DNA of 64,000 nt from JAVVHH01 sp963848035 (lineage in GTDB: Bacteria; Pseudomonadota; Alphaproteobacteria; Acetobacterales; Acetobacteraceae). A program made the position numbers and the translations under genes. The notes under the pieces were generated by a model that searched no databases, was not told the DNA's origin, and worked only from the letters and a program-made list of their open reading frames with translations. The DNA is taken from positions 310,001-374,000 of the forward strand of contig CAWKCD010000003.1 in the NCBI GenBank assembly GCA_963848035.1. The letters run 5' to 3'. Below, piece after piece: positions 34,112-43,127 of the stretch (its first letter is position 1; every line of letters begins with the position of its first letter).

Positions 34112-36084
34112 GACGTCGTGATCATCAGGTAGGACTGGCCGCCGACCGAGCCTGACACGAGCGAAAAGTGGCCGATATCGGCCGAGGTCTTGCCCGTGAA
34201 GGTGATGCTGCTGTCGATCTTGCCGTCGCGGTTGAGATCCATGCGCAGCGTGGCGCCGGTATAGCCGGCAGCGCCCGCATTGAAATCCCAATAATTCGAG
34301 CCGGTGGCGGTGTTGAACCCGAAGACGGTGATGCTGTCGCCGGCGTGGAAGTTTACCACCGTGTTCCAGGTGGCCTGCGGCTGGTCGGCATGGAACAGGA
34401 ACTGGTCGTTGCCGCTGCCACTGGTGACGAAGGTCGAGCCGCTGGGCACGTTGATGAGGTTCTGGCCGCTCGTGAGTTGGACTGCGGTTGCCGTGGCCTG
34501 GCTGCTGATCAGCATGTTCGGTTGCTGCGCCACGATCGCCAACGGGGCGGTGCCGTCATAGAGGTATTGGGACTGCACGTTGTCGATCGGGCCGAGATAG
34601 CTCTCGACCGCGGCGACCGTGCTGCTGCCGGTCGCCGTCGAGGTCAGCACCGTCTGCGTCGAGATCGGGAATTGCGGGAAGGTGCTCGGATTGGCCGAGG
34701 GCGCGATCGTGACGGTGGTGCGTTGGTCGGTGACGACGCCGGTGGCGCCGTCGTCCAGCGTCAGCTTGAACGTCTCGGTTCCGACGGCGCCCGAAATGGG
34801 CGTGAACAGCAGGGAACGGGCGGCAGTCTGCACGGCCGCAATACTCCCGGTCAGCACGTAGTCACCCGACGGATTGGTGGTGAGGGCCGGGCCGGTCAGC
34901 GATCCGAGCGCCGAGTTGGAGAGATGGACGGTCAGCGTCTCGATCTGGCCGATATCGGGATCGGCGAGGGTGAGCAGCGCGAACGGTAGGACGGGGAGGG
35001 TGTTGGTGGTGTTCTGCGCGGGGCTGACGCCCGCGATGGTCGGCGGCACGTCGGGCTTGGCGAGCTGGACCGTGTTGGTCACGGTCGTGCTCCAGCGCGC
35101 ACCGACCTGGTTGGGATCGGCGGCGCTGACATTGGTGATCAGCGTGCCGGTGCCGGCACTGGTGCCGCCATTGCCGACCGTGACCCGGATGATCATTTGG
35201 TCAGCCGTGCCCTGAACCCCGCCCGAGGTGTCGGTCACCGTGCCGAGCAGGATGGAGCCGTCCGGCTGCGCCATGACGGGCAAGGTGGCGGTCAGGTCGG
35301 CGCCGAATCGGATGATCTGTGCCGAGACGAGCGAGAGCCCGGCGGCGCCGGACAGCGGGGTCGCTTCCGTGATCCGCAGGTCCTGAACCGTGCCCTGCGG
35401 CAGACTGACCGTTATGTCGAACGAGGCGGTCTGCCCGGAGCCGATCGCCGTTGCCGCCTGATCGGCTACCGAGGCGACCTGGATCGTGCCGGTCTGGATC
35501 GGTGTGCTGGCCGAGAGCGGGCCGGACGCGCTGGGCGCCAGGTTGGCCCCGCCGCTGCTGGCGGCGTAGCTGACGATCTGCGCCGTGTTGGTGATGCTGG
35601 CGAGCGGGAGCGAGACGGAGGATGTCGCCTGCAAGGTGAACGTGATCAGGGCGACGTTGGCGCCGGACGTGTCGTTGTAGACGCCCAGCGGCGGCGAGAT
35701 GACGAGCCCGCCCGCGGCGTCGAACAAGTTGCCGCTGCTGTTGAGCAGGTTGCCGGCGCCATCCGTCACGAGCACGTCGGCGCCGGCGGTCGGAATCACG
35801 AAGCCGACCGGCAGGAGATCGCGGATCTTGATGTCGTAGGCGGCGGCCGCGTTGGCGAAGTTCTGCAAGACGATGGCGAATACGACTTGGTCACCGCCCG
35901 CAACGCCGTAAAGGTGATCGCTGAAAAGGTAATTGGCGATGACGCTGCTGCTCACGACTCCGCTGAATTCGCCGAGGAACGGGTCATAGCCAGGGCCGGC
36001 GGTGCCAGTGAAATAGCTGCCGTCGCCAGAGTCGAAGAGGCTTGCCGTCTGGATCGTCAGGATCGGACGTGGTGTGGTCGCCAT
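34108..36084 (-). CDS. Large repeat-rich, probably type I-secreted adhesin-like protein
   Basis: ATG 36084 (MATTPRPILTIQTASLFDSG) gives 658 residues without a Sec signal peptide. The N-terminal 200 residues resemble DUF11-type surface beta-sandwiches (IKIRDLLPVGFVIPTAGADV, ALITFTLQATSS, TNTAQIVSYAA). The middle carries a cadherin-like repeat (LPVLPFALLTLADPDIGQIE, FKLTLDDGATGVVTDQRTTV). The C-terminus has SGSGNDQFLFHADQPQATW, VNFHAGDSITVFGFN and a calcium-loop-like DLNRDGKID. This layout suits an RTX-type protein with an uncleaved C-terminal type I signal. No T1SS genes are nearby. I know no named family for the whole. Confidence 0.65.
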   Translation of the reverse strand: MATTPRPILTIQTASLFDSGDGSYFTGTAGPGYDPFLGEFSGVVSSSVIANYLFSDHLYGVAGGDQVVFAIVLQNFANAAAAYDIKIRDLLPVGFVIPTAGADVLVTDGAGNLLNSSGNLFDAAGGLVISPPLGVYNDTSGANVALITFTLQATSSVSLPLASITNTAQIVSYAASSGGANLAPSASGPLSASTPIQTGTIQVASVADQAATAIGSGQTASFDITVSLPQGTVQDLRITEATPLSGAAGLSLVSAQIIRFGADLTATLPVMAQPDGSILLGTVTDTSGGVQGTADQMIIRVTVGNGGTSAGTGTLITNVSAADPNQVGARWSTTVTNTVQLAKPDVPPTIAGVSPAQNTTNTLPVLPFALLTLADPDIGQIETLTVHLSNSALGSLTGPALTTNPSGDYVLTGSIAAVQTAARSLLFTPISGAVGTETFKLTLDDGATGVVTDQRTTVTIAPSANPSTFPQFPISTQTVLTSTATGSSTVAAVESYLGPIDNVQSQYLYDGTAPLAIVAQQPNMLISSQATATAVQLTSGQNLINVPSGSTFVTSGSGNDQFLFHADQPQATWNTVVNFHAGDSITVFGFNTATGSNYWDFNAGAAGYTGATLRMDLNRDGKIDSSITFTGKTSADIGHFSLVSGSVGGQSYLMITTS

Positions 36085-36161
36085 CGGAAGGCCTTTTGCC
36101 TGCGCTGCCTGGCGCAAGTTTTAGGAAGGCCTGATGAACGAAGTATTAACGGGAGAATTTA

Positions 36162-37178
36162 ATGAGCGACGTCAACCGCCGGATCGTGCTTGCCAGCCGA
36201 CCCCATGGTGCCCCGAAGCCAGAGGATTTCCGGCTGGAAACCGTGCCGCGCCCGGAGCCCGGCGACGGCGAGGTCCTGCTGCAGACGCTCTGGCTCTCGC
36301 TCGACCCCTATATGCGTGGCCGCATGAGCGACGGCCCGTCCTACGCCGCGCCGGTGCAGATCGGCGAGGTGATGACCGGCGAGGTGGTCGGCCGGGTGGT
36401 GCGTTCACGTTCGCCAGAGTTTGCCGAGGGCGACCTCGTGGCGGGGCGGACAGGCTGGCAGGAATGGGCGGTCGGCGACCGGAAGAGCGTGCGCAAGTTG
36501 GCCGAGACCGGCGCGCCGCCCTCGACCGCGCTGGGCGTGCTCGGGATGCCGGGCATGACGGCGTGGGCCGGGCTGCACAATATCGGTCAGCCGAAGCCTG
36601 GCGAGACGGTCGTGGTTGCGGCGGCCAGCGGGCCGGTCGGATCGATGGTCGGGCAGATCGCCAAATTGCGGGGCGCCCGGGCGGTGGGGATCGCCGGCGG
36701 GCCGGACAAATGCGCCTATGTGCGTGAGCAGCTGGGTTTCGACGACTGCGTCGACCACCGGGATGCCGCGCTTGCGGACAAGCTCAAGCAGGCCTGTCCG
36801 AAAGGGATCGATGTCTACTTCGAGAATGTCGGCGGCGCGGTTTGGGACGCGGTCCTCCCTCAGCTCAACACCTTTGCCCGCATCCCGGTGTGCGGGCTGG
36901 TGGCGAACTACAACCTGACCGAGCTGCCGCCGGGTCCGGACCGCTCGATCGCGATCATGCGATCGACCTTGACCAAGCGGCTGCGGATCCAGGGTTTCAT
37001 CGTGTGGGATTTTGCGGCCCAGGAGCAGGCGTTCCTGACCGAGGCCGCGGCTTGGTTGCGCGACGGCAAGATCAAGCATCGGGAAGACGTCACCGAAGGC
37101 CTGGAGCACGCGCCGAAGGCGTTCATGGCGATGCTCCAGGGCGGTAATTTCGGCAAGACGCTGGTGAAGGTCTCCTAA
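36162..37178 (+). CDS. NADP-dependent oxidoreductase, MDR family (CurA/YncB-like)
   Basis: The 338 residues match the zinc-free MDR branch that reduces alkenals, curcumin-type enones or leukotriene analogues. It has an N-terminal GroES-like domain with WLSLDPYMRGRMSDGPSY and the stretch GMPGMTAWAGLHNIGQPKPG. The Rossmann domain follows with VVVAAASGPVGSMVGQIAKL, YFENVGGAVWDAVLPQLNTF and the late LRIQGFIVWDF, which is strongly conserved in this subfamily. It has a GGGAG ribosome site and no zinc-ligand cysteines. Its stop overlaps that of the converging SDR gene by three bases. Confidence 0.9.
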   Translation: MSDVNRRIVLASRPHGAPKPEDFRLETVPRPEPGDGEVLLQTLWLSLDPYMRGRMSDGPSYAAPVQIGEVMTGEVVGRVVRSRSPEFAEGDLVAGRTGWQEWAVGDRKSVRKLAETGAPPSTALGVLGMPGMTAWAGLHNIGQPKPGETVVVAAASGPVGSMVGQIAKLRGARAVGIAGGPDKCAYVREQLGFDDCVDHRDAALADKLKQACPKGIDVYFENVGGAVWDAVLPQLNTFARIPVCGLVANYNLTELPPGPDRSIAIMRSTLTKRLRIQGFIVWDFAAQEQAFLTEAAAWLRDGKIKHREDVTEGLEHAPKAFMAMLQGGNFGKTLVKVS

Positions 37179-37928
37179 GCGCCGAGGAGCTGGCCACCGT
37201 CCACAACGATGCTTTGGCCGGTGATCCAGCTCGCGCGGCGTGACGCCAGGAAGAGGATCAGTTCGGCGACCTCTTCCGGGTGGCCCATCCGCCCGAACGG
37301 GATCTGCGCCAGCGTGCTGTTGTAGAGTTCCGGGATCGTGGTCCCGGCGGTGCTCCCAGGTGCCGCCGGGGAACTCGATCGAGCCTGGCGCCACGGCATT
37401 CACCCGGATCCCGCGGCCCGCCAGCATGCGGGCCTGGCTGGCGGTGTAGTGGTCGACGGCCGCCTTGATCGCTCCGTAGGGCGGGTTGCGCTTGGTCGCC
37501 CGCAGTGCGGAGATGCTGGACACGTTGACGATGGCGCCCTCGGCGGCGTGCTCCAAATAGGGCAGGGCGGCCTTGGTCGCCCGCACGATCGCCATCAGGT
37601 CGACCGAGATCGCCGCCGCCCATCCGGCCTCGTCATCCGACGCACCGAAGCCGGACGCATTGTTGATCAAGACGTTGATGCCGCCCAACGCCTCGGCCGC
37701 GGCGGGAACGAAGCGGGCGATGTCTTCAGCGCGGCTGAGGTCGGTTGGCATCGCGAATGCCGTGGCGCCGGCGGCCTCCAGCTCGCGCTTGGTCGCTTCC
37801 AGCGTCTCGGCGCCCCGCGCGCAGATCGCCACCGAAGCGCCCTGCTTGGCGAAGGCGAGCGCCGTCGAGCGCCCAATGCCGCGGCTGCCGCCCATCACCA
37901 GCACCCGCCGTCCCGTAAACTCGGTCAT
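37175..37928 (-). pseudogene. Short-chain dehydrogenase/reductase, frameshifted near the C-terminus as read
   Basis: The N-terminal frame from ATG 37928 has the SDR cofactor loop VLVMGGSRGIGRSTALAFAK, then INVLINNASGFGA, NVSSISALRATKRNPPYGAI with the Ser-Tyr-Lys catalytic triad, and VNAVAPGSIEFPGGTWE. The rest lies in another frame: ELYNSTLAQIPFGRMGHPEE, VAELILFLASRRASWITGQS and IVVDGGQLLGA. The break sits at a GGG run, 37333-37335 (CCC on the coding strand). Removing one base gives a continuous HDPELYN reading. The 754-base span is one over a multiple of three. The substrate is unknown. Confidence 0.8.
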
Positions 37929-38026
37929 GTCGTTCTCCTTGATGCGGCCAGCGGAGCGCAAAGCGGCCATGGCGGCAAGCGCGGCCGGCGCTTATCGTCG
38001 ATGAAAATAGGAGGACATCGCCTGCC

Positions 38027-38956
38027 ATGTGGAGCCCCGCGAGTTTCTACCCCGATCCGGCCGTTCAGATCCTGGACCCCAGCTTCGCCAAATATCGGAT
38101 CGCGCTCGCGGCGGTCGAACGGTTGGCCACGGGGTTGCGGTGGGCCGAAGGGCCCGTCTGGTTCGGCGACGCGCGGCATCTCCTGGTCAGCGACATCCCG
38201 AACAACCGCATCGTGAAGTGGGATGAGGAGACCGGACAGCTCAGCGACTATCGCAGGCCCAGCAACTACGCGAACGGCAACACGCGCGACCGGCAGGGCC
38301 GCCTGGTGACGTGCGAACATGGCGGGCGCCGGGTCACGCGGACGGAGCATGGCGGGGAGATCACGGTGCTGATCGACCGGTTCGAGGGCAAGCGGTTGAA
38401 TTCGCCGAACGACGTCGTCGTCAAGTCGGACGGCTCGATCTGGTTCACCGACCCGCCCTTCGGCATCCTCGGCGATTACGAGGGCGATCGCGCCGAGCAG
38501 GAACTGCCGGGCAGCGTCTACCGGCTCGATCCGGCGACGGGGCACGCCACGCTGCTCGAGGATTCGGTTCCCGGCCCGAACGGATTGGCGTTCTCGCCGG
38601 ACGAGCGGACGCTCTATCTTGTCGCGAGCCGCGCCGACCCGCGCGAGATCGTGGCCTATGACGTGACCGACGACGGGCGGCTCGCCAACCGGCGTCTGCT
38701 GATCAACGCCGGGCCGGGCGGCACGCCGGACGGGTTCCGGCTCGACGAGGACGGCAATCTCTGGTGCGGCTGGGGGATGGGGACGCCGGAGCTGGACGGC
38801 GTCATGATCTTCAACCCGGCGGGCGAGCCGATCGGGCGGATCGCGCTACCGGAACGCTGCGCAAATCTCTGTTTCGGCGGCCGTCGGAAGAATCGTTTGT
38901 TCATGGCGTCCAGCCAGTCGATCTACGCGCTGTACGTGAATACACGGGGGTGCTAG
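38027..38956 (+). CDS. SMP-30/gluconolactonase-like lactone hydrolase
   Basis: The 309-residue protein has the six-bladed propeller signatures: the metal-site glutamate in TGLRWAEGPVWFGDARHLLV, then SDIPNNRIVKWDEETGQLS, NGNTRDRQGRLVTCEHGGRR, RLNSPNDVVVKSDGSIWFTD (Asn metal ligand) and GPNGLAFSPDERTLYLVAS. These hydrolyse sugar lactones such as gluconolactone with a divalent metal. A ribosome site AGGAGGA precedes ATG 38027. It is divergent from the SDR, whose start lies 98 bases away, and may work with it in sugar or polyol oxidation (inference). Confidence 0.9.
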   Translation: MWSPASFYPDPAVQILDPSFAKYRIALAAVERLATGLRWAEGPVWFGDARHLLVSDIPNNRIVKWDEETGQLSDYRRPSNYANGNTRDRQGRLVTCEHGGRRVTRTEHGGEITVLIDRFEGKRLNSPNDVVVKSDGSIWFTDPPFGILGDYEGDRAEQELPGSVYRLDPATGHATLLEDSVPGPNGLAFSPDERTLYLVASRADPREIVAYDVTDDGRLANRRLLINAGPGGTPDGFRLDEDGNLWCGWGMGTPELDGVMIFNPAGEPIGRIALPERCANLCFGGRRKNRLFMASSQSIYALYVNTRGC

Positions 38957-39082
38957 AGCGCTCCCGGTCCAATTCTTTCAAGGACCTTCTCAAGAATCCG
39001 TGTTCCAGAGAAAAGCCGTGCGGGACGGCATTCGTTCTTACGTAGATCAGTCTGAGACCGATCCGGAACGGAGTCCCCCAGA

Positions 39083-41323
39083 ATGAGTACGTTCACCTGG
39101 AACACGACCAACGGCGCGTTCAACGTCGGCACCAACTGGATTCCGGCGGGTCCCCCCGGCACGGCCGACACCGCGGCGTTCGGCTCCGGCTCCGGAACGA
39201 TTTCCGGCACCGGCAACGTCGCCTCGCTCCAACTGAACCCGGGCGGTCCCTGGACGTGGACCGGAACCGTCACCGCGAGCAACTACACCGTCAACGACGC
39301 GACCACGCTCTCGACCGGCGCGGTGTGGACGATCGGCGGCACCCCGGCGAGCAACAACTACATGGTGATCGGCAGCGGATCGGGCGGGTCGGGCAGCCTG
39401 ACGGTCACGAACGGTGCATCCATCGTATCGACGCAGCCGGGCAGCACCAGCGCATATTCTCTTTACGTTGGGAGCGGATCGGTAGCCAACGCGACGGGCG
39501 TCTTGACCGTGACGGGGGCGGGCAGTTCGGTCAACACCGGGCCGAATGGCGCTGCCGTCGGCGAAGCCGGCACCGGAACGCTCGACATCGAGGCCGGCGC
39601 GACGGCCACGTTCACCAGCCCGAGTTCGGCGGCGATCTCGGCCCTCGCGGTGGGGCGCGGCGGCACCGGCACGGTCAAAGTGTCGGGCGCGGGGTCGACA
39701 TTGACCGCGAACGGCTATGTCTACATCGGCCGTCAGGGCACCGGCACGCTGCTCGTCGACCAGGGTGGCACGTTCACCGGCGGCGCGGCGGCAACCGGAT
39801 CGACCAACTCTTACGCCACCGTCATCGGCGATGGAACGTCATTGCTTGATCAGAACGGGAATCCGGTCGCCACAGCATATTTCGGCGGCAGCAGCACCGC
39901 GCAGGTGCTCAATGGCAGCACACTGCACAGCCTCGGCAACCTCGCCATTGGCAACAACGGCAGCACCGGCACCCTCACGGTGGACGGCGCATCCAGCGTC
40001 GCGAGCTCGGACTTGATCATCGCGCTCGGCAGCGGCACGGCACGGCAGGGCGGCAAAGGCACACTCATCGTGCAGAACGGCGGCACCGCCCGCTCCGGCT
40101 CGGCCGCGAACGGCAGCGCCGAAATCGTGATCGGCAGCCAAGCCGGCACCACGGGAACGGCCACCGTGACCGGCGCCACTTCGCTGCTGACGGCCGGCAA
40201 TTACCGGATCACCGTGGGCTCCGCTGGCACCGGAACGTTGACCATCAGCAACGGCGGCCGCGCGGTCGCGGGATCGAGCGGCTACACCGATACCGAGGCG
40301 GCGCTCGCGGTGGCGAGCAATGCCGCGGGCGGCGGCGGCACACTGTCGATCACCGGCGCAGGGTCGCAGTTTATCGCCTCGGGCGTGGCGGTGATCGGCG
40401 GGAACAATATCGGCAACGGCATCGTCGCTGGCGGCGCGGGCACCGTCACGGTGACCAGCGGCGGCGCGCTGCAGACCGGCGCGATGACCATCGAGACCGG
40501 CTCGAGCCTCACGGTCGACCAGTCGAGCACGCTGACCGTTCCCACGATGACGATCAACGGCGGCACGGCCGATCTCGCCAGGTTCTCGAGCGCCACCGCG
40601 GTCAGCTTCGGGAGTGGTGGCACGTTGCGGCTGCATGCCGTCACCGGCAACAACACGATCGGCAACTTCACCTTCGGCGACAAGATCGACTTCGCGAACA
40701 CGACCTCGGTCGCGCTGAGCGGCAACACGGTGACCGGCGGCGGCGGGACGCTCACGCTGGCGACCGCATCGGCCAATGCGAGCTACCAGGTCATCAATGA
40801 CGGCAATGGCGGCGAGTTCGTCGCGCTCGAACCCACGACCATCGGCGTCTACCGGTTCTTCGACAGCAGCACCGGCACGCATTTCTACACCGCCGACCCG
40901 AACGAGGATAAAACGGTGCTGGCAAACCGGCCGGACCTGGTGCCAGAGGGGCCGGGCGGCGTCGGCTTGCAGGCCATCGCCGTCGCCGGCAGCGACCCAA
41001 ATGCGGCGCCGGTCTACCGCTTCTTCGATACCGTCTATGGCACCCATTTCTTCACCGCGAGCGCAACGGAACGGGACAGCATCATCGCGAGCCGCCCCGA
41101 CCTCACCTATGAGCCGAACAGCACCTTCTACGAGCACACGACCCAGCAGCCCGGCGACGTCGCGGTCTACCGCTTCTTCGACAACGTGCACGGCACTCAC
41201 TTCTATACCGACAGCCCGAGCGAGCAGGCCGGCATTCTGGCCAACCGACCCGATCTGGTCTCCGAAGGCATCGGCTTCTACGAGCCACCGCAGAACTACG
41301 CTGCCGCGCCTATGACGGTGTGA
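39083..41323 (+). CDS. Large beta-strand-repeat surface protein with three DUF5648-like repeats
   Basis: The 746 residues start MSTFTWNTTNGAFNVGTNWI with no signal peptide. Residues about 30-560 are passenger-like beta-helix repeats rich in Gly, Thr and Ser, with recurring units such as GTGTLTISNGGRAVAG and GSGSLTVTNGASIVS. The last 160 residues carry three copies of VYRFFD(x5)GTHF(Y/F)T, the mark of DUF5648-like beta-trefoil-type repeats sometimes linked to sugar binding. No autotransporter barrel follows, so its route out of the cell is unclear. GGAG lies upstream of the start. The 126-base leader separates it from the SMP-30 gene. Confidence 0.7.
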   Translation: MSTFTWNTTNGAFNVGTNWIPAGPPGTADTAAFGSGSGTISGTGNVASLQLNPGGPWTWTGTVTASNYTVNDATTLSTGAVWTIGGTPASNNYMVIGSGSGGSGSLTVTNGASIVSTQPGSTSAYSLYVGSGSVANATGVLTVTGAGSSVNTGPNGAAVGEAGTGTLDIEAGATATFTSPSSAAISALAVGRGGTGTVKVSGAGSTLTANGYVYIGRQGTGTLLVDQGGTFTGGAAATGSTNSYATVIGDGTSLLDQNGNPVATAYFGGSSTAQVLNGSTLHSLGNLAIGNNGSTGTLTVDGASSVASSDLIIALGSGTARQGGKGTLIVQNGGTARSGSAANGSAEIVIGSQAGTTGTATVTGATSLLTAGNYRITVGSAGTGTLTISNGGRAVAGSSGYTDTEAALAVASNAAGGGGTLSITGAGSQFIASGVAVIGGNNIGNGIVAGGAGTVTVTSGGALQTGAMTIETGSSLTVDQSSTLTVPTMTINGGTADLARFSSATAVSFGSGGTLRLHAVTGNNTIGNFTFGDKIDFANTTSVALSGNTVTGGGGTLTLATASANASYQVINDGNGGEFVALEPTTIGVYRFFDSSTGTHFYTADPNEDKTVLANRPDLVPEGPGGVGLQAIAVAGSDPNAAPVYRFFDTVYGTHFFTASATERDSIIASRPDLTYEPNSTFYEHTTQQPGDVAVYRFFDNVHGTHFYTDSPSEQAGILANRPDLVSEGIGFYEPPQNYAAAPMTV
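40847..41290 (+). repeat. Three DUF5648-like protein repeats
   Basis: The motif VYRFFD...GTHF starts at 40847, 41012 and 41165, giving periods of 55 and 51 codons. Between the motifs recur an A-(D/S)-P-type turn and LANRPDLV or IASRPDLT segments. The copies differ at the DNA level, so this is an old protein-level triplication and not a recent DNA repeat. Confidence 0.8.
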
Positions 41324-41335
41324 CGCGGCGTCGCT

Positions 41336-42067
41336 TCACCCTCCGCAGGGTTTGATCACTGCAGGGGGTGAAGCGGGGGCCTCGAATACGGCCAGGTATT
41401 CGGAGCGTGGCGGTTGGATCAGCAGCCATTCGAACGAGACCTGCCGGTAGCCGACGGCGGCCAGTTCGCAGGCAAGCTGCGCGCGGGGCGTGCCATGACG
41501 CTGGATGTCGTCATCGACATCGACGATGCCGACGCGGGCGCCGGGTCGCAGCGCCGGGATCAGGTTGGCGAGCAGGGCGTAGGGTTGCTGGATCTCATGA
41601 TACATGTGAACCATCACCACAGCGTCGGTCGATCGCGGCGGCAGGCGCGGATCGCCGGGATCGCCCAGGCCGATGCGCACATTCAAGAGTCCCGCTTGAG
41701 CGATCCGTTGGCGCAGGCGGGTGAGGTAGTCGGGCACGACATCTTGGGCGAGAACCTGGCCTTGCGGGCCGACCGCGGCAGCGAGGCGTGTGGTGTAGTA
41801 GCCGGAACCTGCGCCGATATCGGCGACGACCATGCCGGGTTGGATGCCGAGCCACTGGATGACCCGTGCGGCCTCGCCGGCGCGCTCGCGCTCGTCCTCC
41901 GCGCGCCATCGGTCCGAGACGATCGGCGCCACTGGGCGGGACGGCGGTGGGAAGGCGCTTTCCGGACGGCCCGGCGATCCCAGAGGCGCGATCGCGCCGG
42001 GCGCCTGTGCATCGGCGGCGCAGGCCGGCAACAGCAGGCTGAGCGCGACGGCGAGCCAAGGACGCAT
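41336..42067 (-). CDS. Class I SAM-dependent methyltransferase with a lipoprotein-like signal
   Basis: The protein of 243 residues begins with an export signal (MRPWLAVALSLLLPACAADA, possible lipobox LPAC). It then shows a Rossmann methyltransferase: VIQWLGIQPGMVVADIGAGS is motif I, followed by GYYTTRLAAAVGPQGQVLAQ, DAVVMVHMYHEIQQP and LRPGARVGIVDVDDD. An exported SAM methyltransferase is odd, because SAM is cytoplasmic, yet this family with a signal peptide is common in proteobacteria. Its ATG overlaps the stop of the P1 peptidase gene (TGATG), so it closes the coxL-like/peptidase/methyltransferase operon. Confidence 0.78.
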   Translation of the reverse strand: MRPWLAVALSLLLPACAADAQAPGAIAPLGSPGRPESAFPPPSRPVAPIVSDRWRAEDERERAGEAARVIQWLGIQPGMVVADIGAGSGYYTTRLAAAVGPQGQVLAQDVVPDYLTRLRQRIAQAGLLNVRIGLGDPGDPRLPPRSTDAVVMVHMYHEIQQPYALLANLIPALRPGARVGIVDVDDDIQRHGTPRAQLACELAAVGYRQVSFEWLLIQPPRSEYLAVFEAPASPPAVIKPCGG

Positions 42068-43120
42068 CAGGCGAGTTCGCTCGCGCTCGGCAGGCCAGGC
42101 AGCCCGGTGGCGGCAAGGATCGCATTCAGGATCGCGGCCTCGGTCACGCGGGCGGCCATCGCGCCGAGCGCCATCATGTTGCCGGGCAGGGCGCTCTTGC
42201 CGGTGGCGAGCGCGAACATCGTGTCGCCGTCCCACATGGTGTGCGAGGGATCGATGGCGCGGGCGAGTCCGTCGTGGGATTGCTGGGCGAGTTTTCGACA
42301 TTGCGCCTTGGTCAGGACGGCGTCGGTCGCCAGGACGCCGATCGTTGTCGCCATGCCCGGCTGCAGCGCTGGCGGTAGATCGCCGCGCAGGATCGACTCG
42401 GTGGCGCCGGGACCGCGCTTGCCGTCCGGGGCGCGGACGCCGGCGAGGATGGAATTGGTCGCCGGGTCGCGGACGTCGCCGACAGCGTTGACGGCGACGA
42501 TCGCACCGACGGTGACCTTGCCCACGCGCAGCGAGGCGGTGCCGATCCCGCCTTTCATGGCGTTGGCCATGCCGAACAACTTGCCGACCGTCGCGCCGGC
42601 GCCGGCGCCGACCGAGCCCTGGGCAGGCGCTTCGGTGCTGGCCGCGTCGCACGCGGCGTAGCCGGACGGCGGCGTCGGGGCGGATCTTGGGGTCGCCCAC
42701 GCCGAGGTCGAACAGGATCGCAGCAGGAACGATCGGCACGCGCGCGGGACCGGCGGGGAAGCCGATCCCGTGTTCCTCGAGCCAGCGGACGACGCCGGTC
42801 GCGGCATCGAGCCCGAAGGCGCTGCCGCCGGAGAGCAGGATTGCGTGGACCTGATCGACCAGGTTGGACGGGTCGAGCAAGTCGGTCTCGCGCGTACCGG
42901 GCGCGGCGCCGCGGACGTCGACGCCGCCGACCGCACCGCTCTCGGCGATGATGACGGTGCAGCCGGTCGGGCGGCGGCTGTCGGTGAAATGCCCGGCGCG
43001 GATGCCGGGCACGTCGGTGATGGCGCCGCCGAGCCGCCGGGCGGGCGAGGCGGCGCTCGCCGCGGCCGGCAGGAGCGCCGATGCCGCAATCCCGGTCATC
43101 GTCGCCCGCCGGCCCGGCAT
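42067..43120 (-). pseudogene. P1-family peptidase (DmpA/L-aminopeptidase-like), frameshifted as read
   Basis: From ATG 43120 the first frame has a twin-arginine-like leader (MPGRRATMTGIAASALLPAA). It continues GAITDVPGIRAGHFTDSRRP, GCTVIIAESGAVGGVDVRGA, LSGGSAFGLDAATGVVRWLE and VPIVPAAILFDLGVGDPKIR. The second frame continues SGYAACDAASTEAPAQGSVG, AGATVGKLFGMANAMKGGIG and a later ATDAVLTKAQCRKLAQQSHD. These are conserved blocks of the self-processing P1 (BapA/DmpA-like) family. The junction lies near 42664-42675, and the 1054-base span is one over a multiple of three. It lies 7 bases after the coxL-like stop. Confidence 0.75.
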
Positions 43121-43127
43121 GTCAGCG

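Noticed and set aside
36405..37970. A 521-residue SDR with a long C-terminal extension
   Set aside because: After GGTWEH the frame turns into antisense of the MDR gene. The genuine SDR C-terminus is in the neighbouring frame, so this is a frameshift and not an extension.
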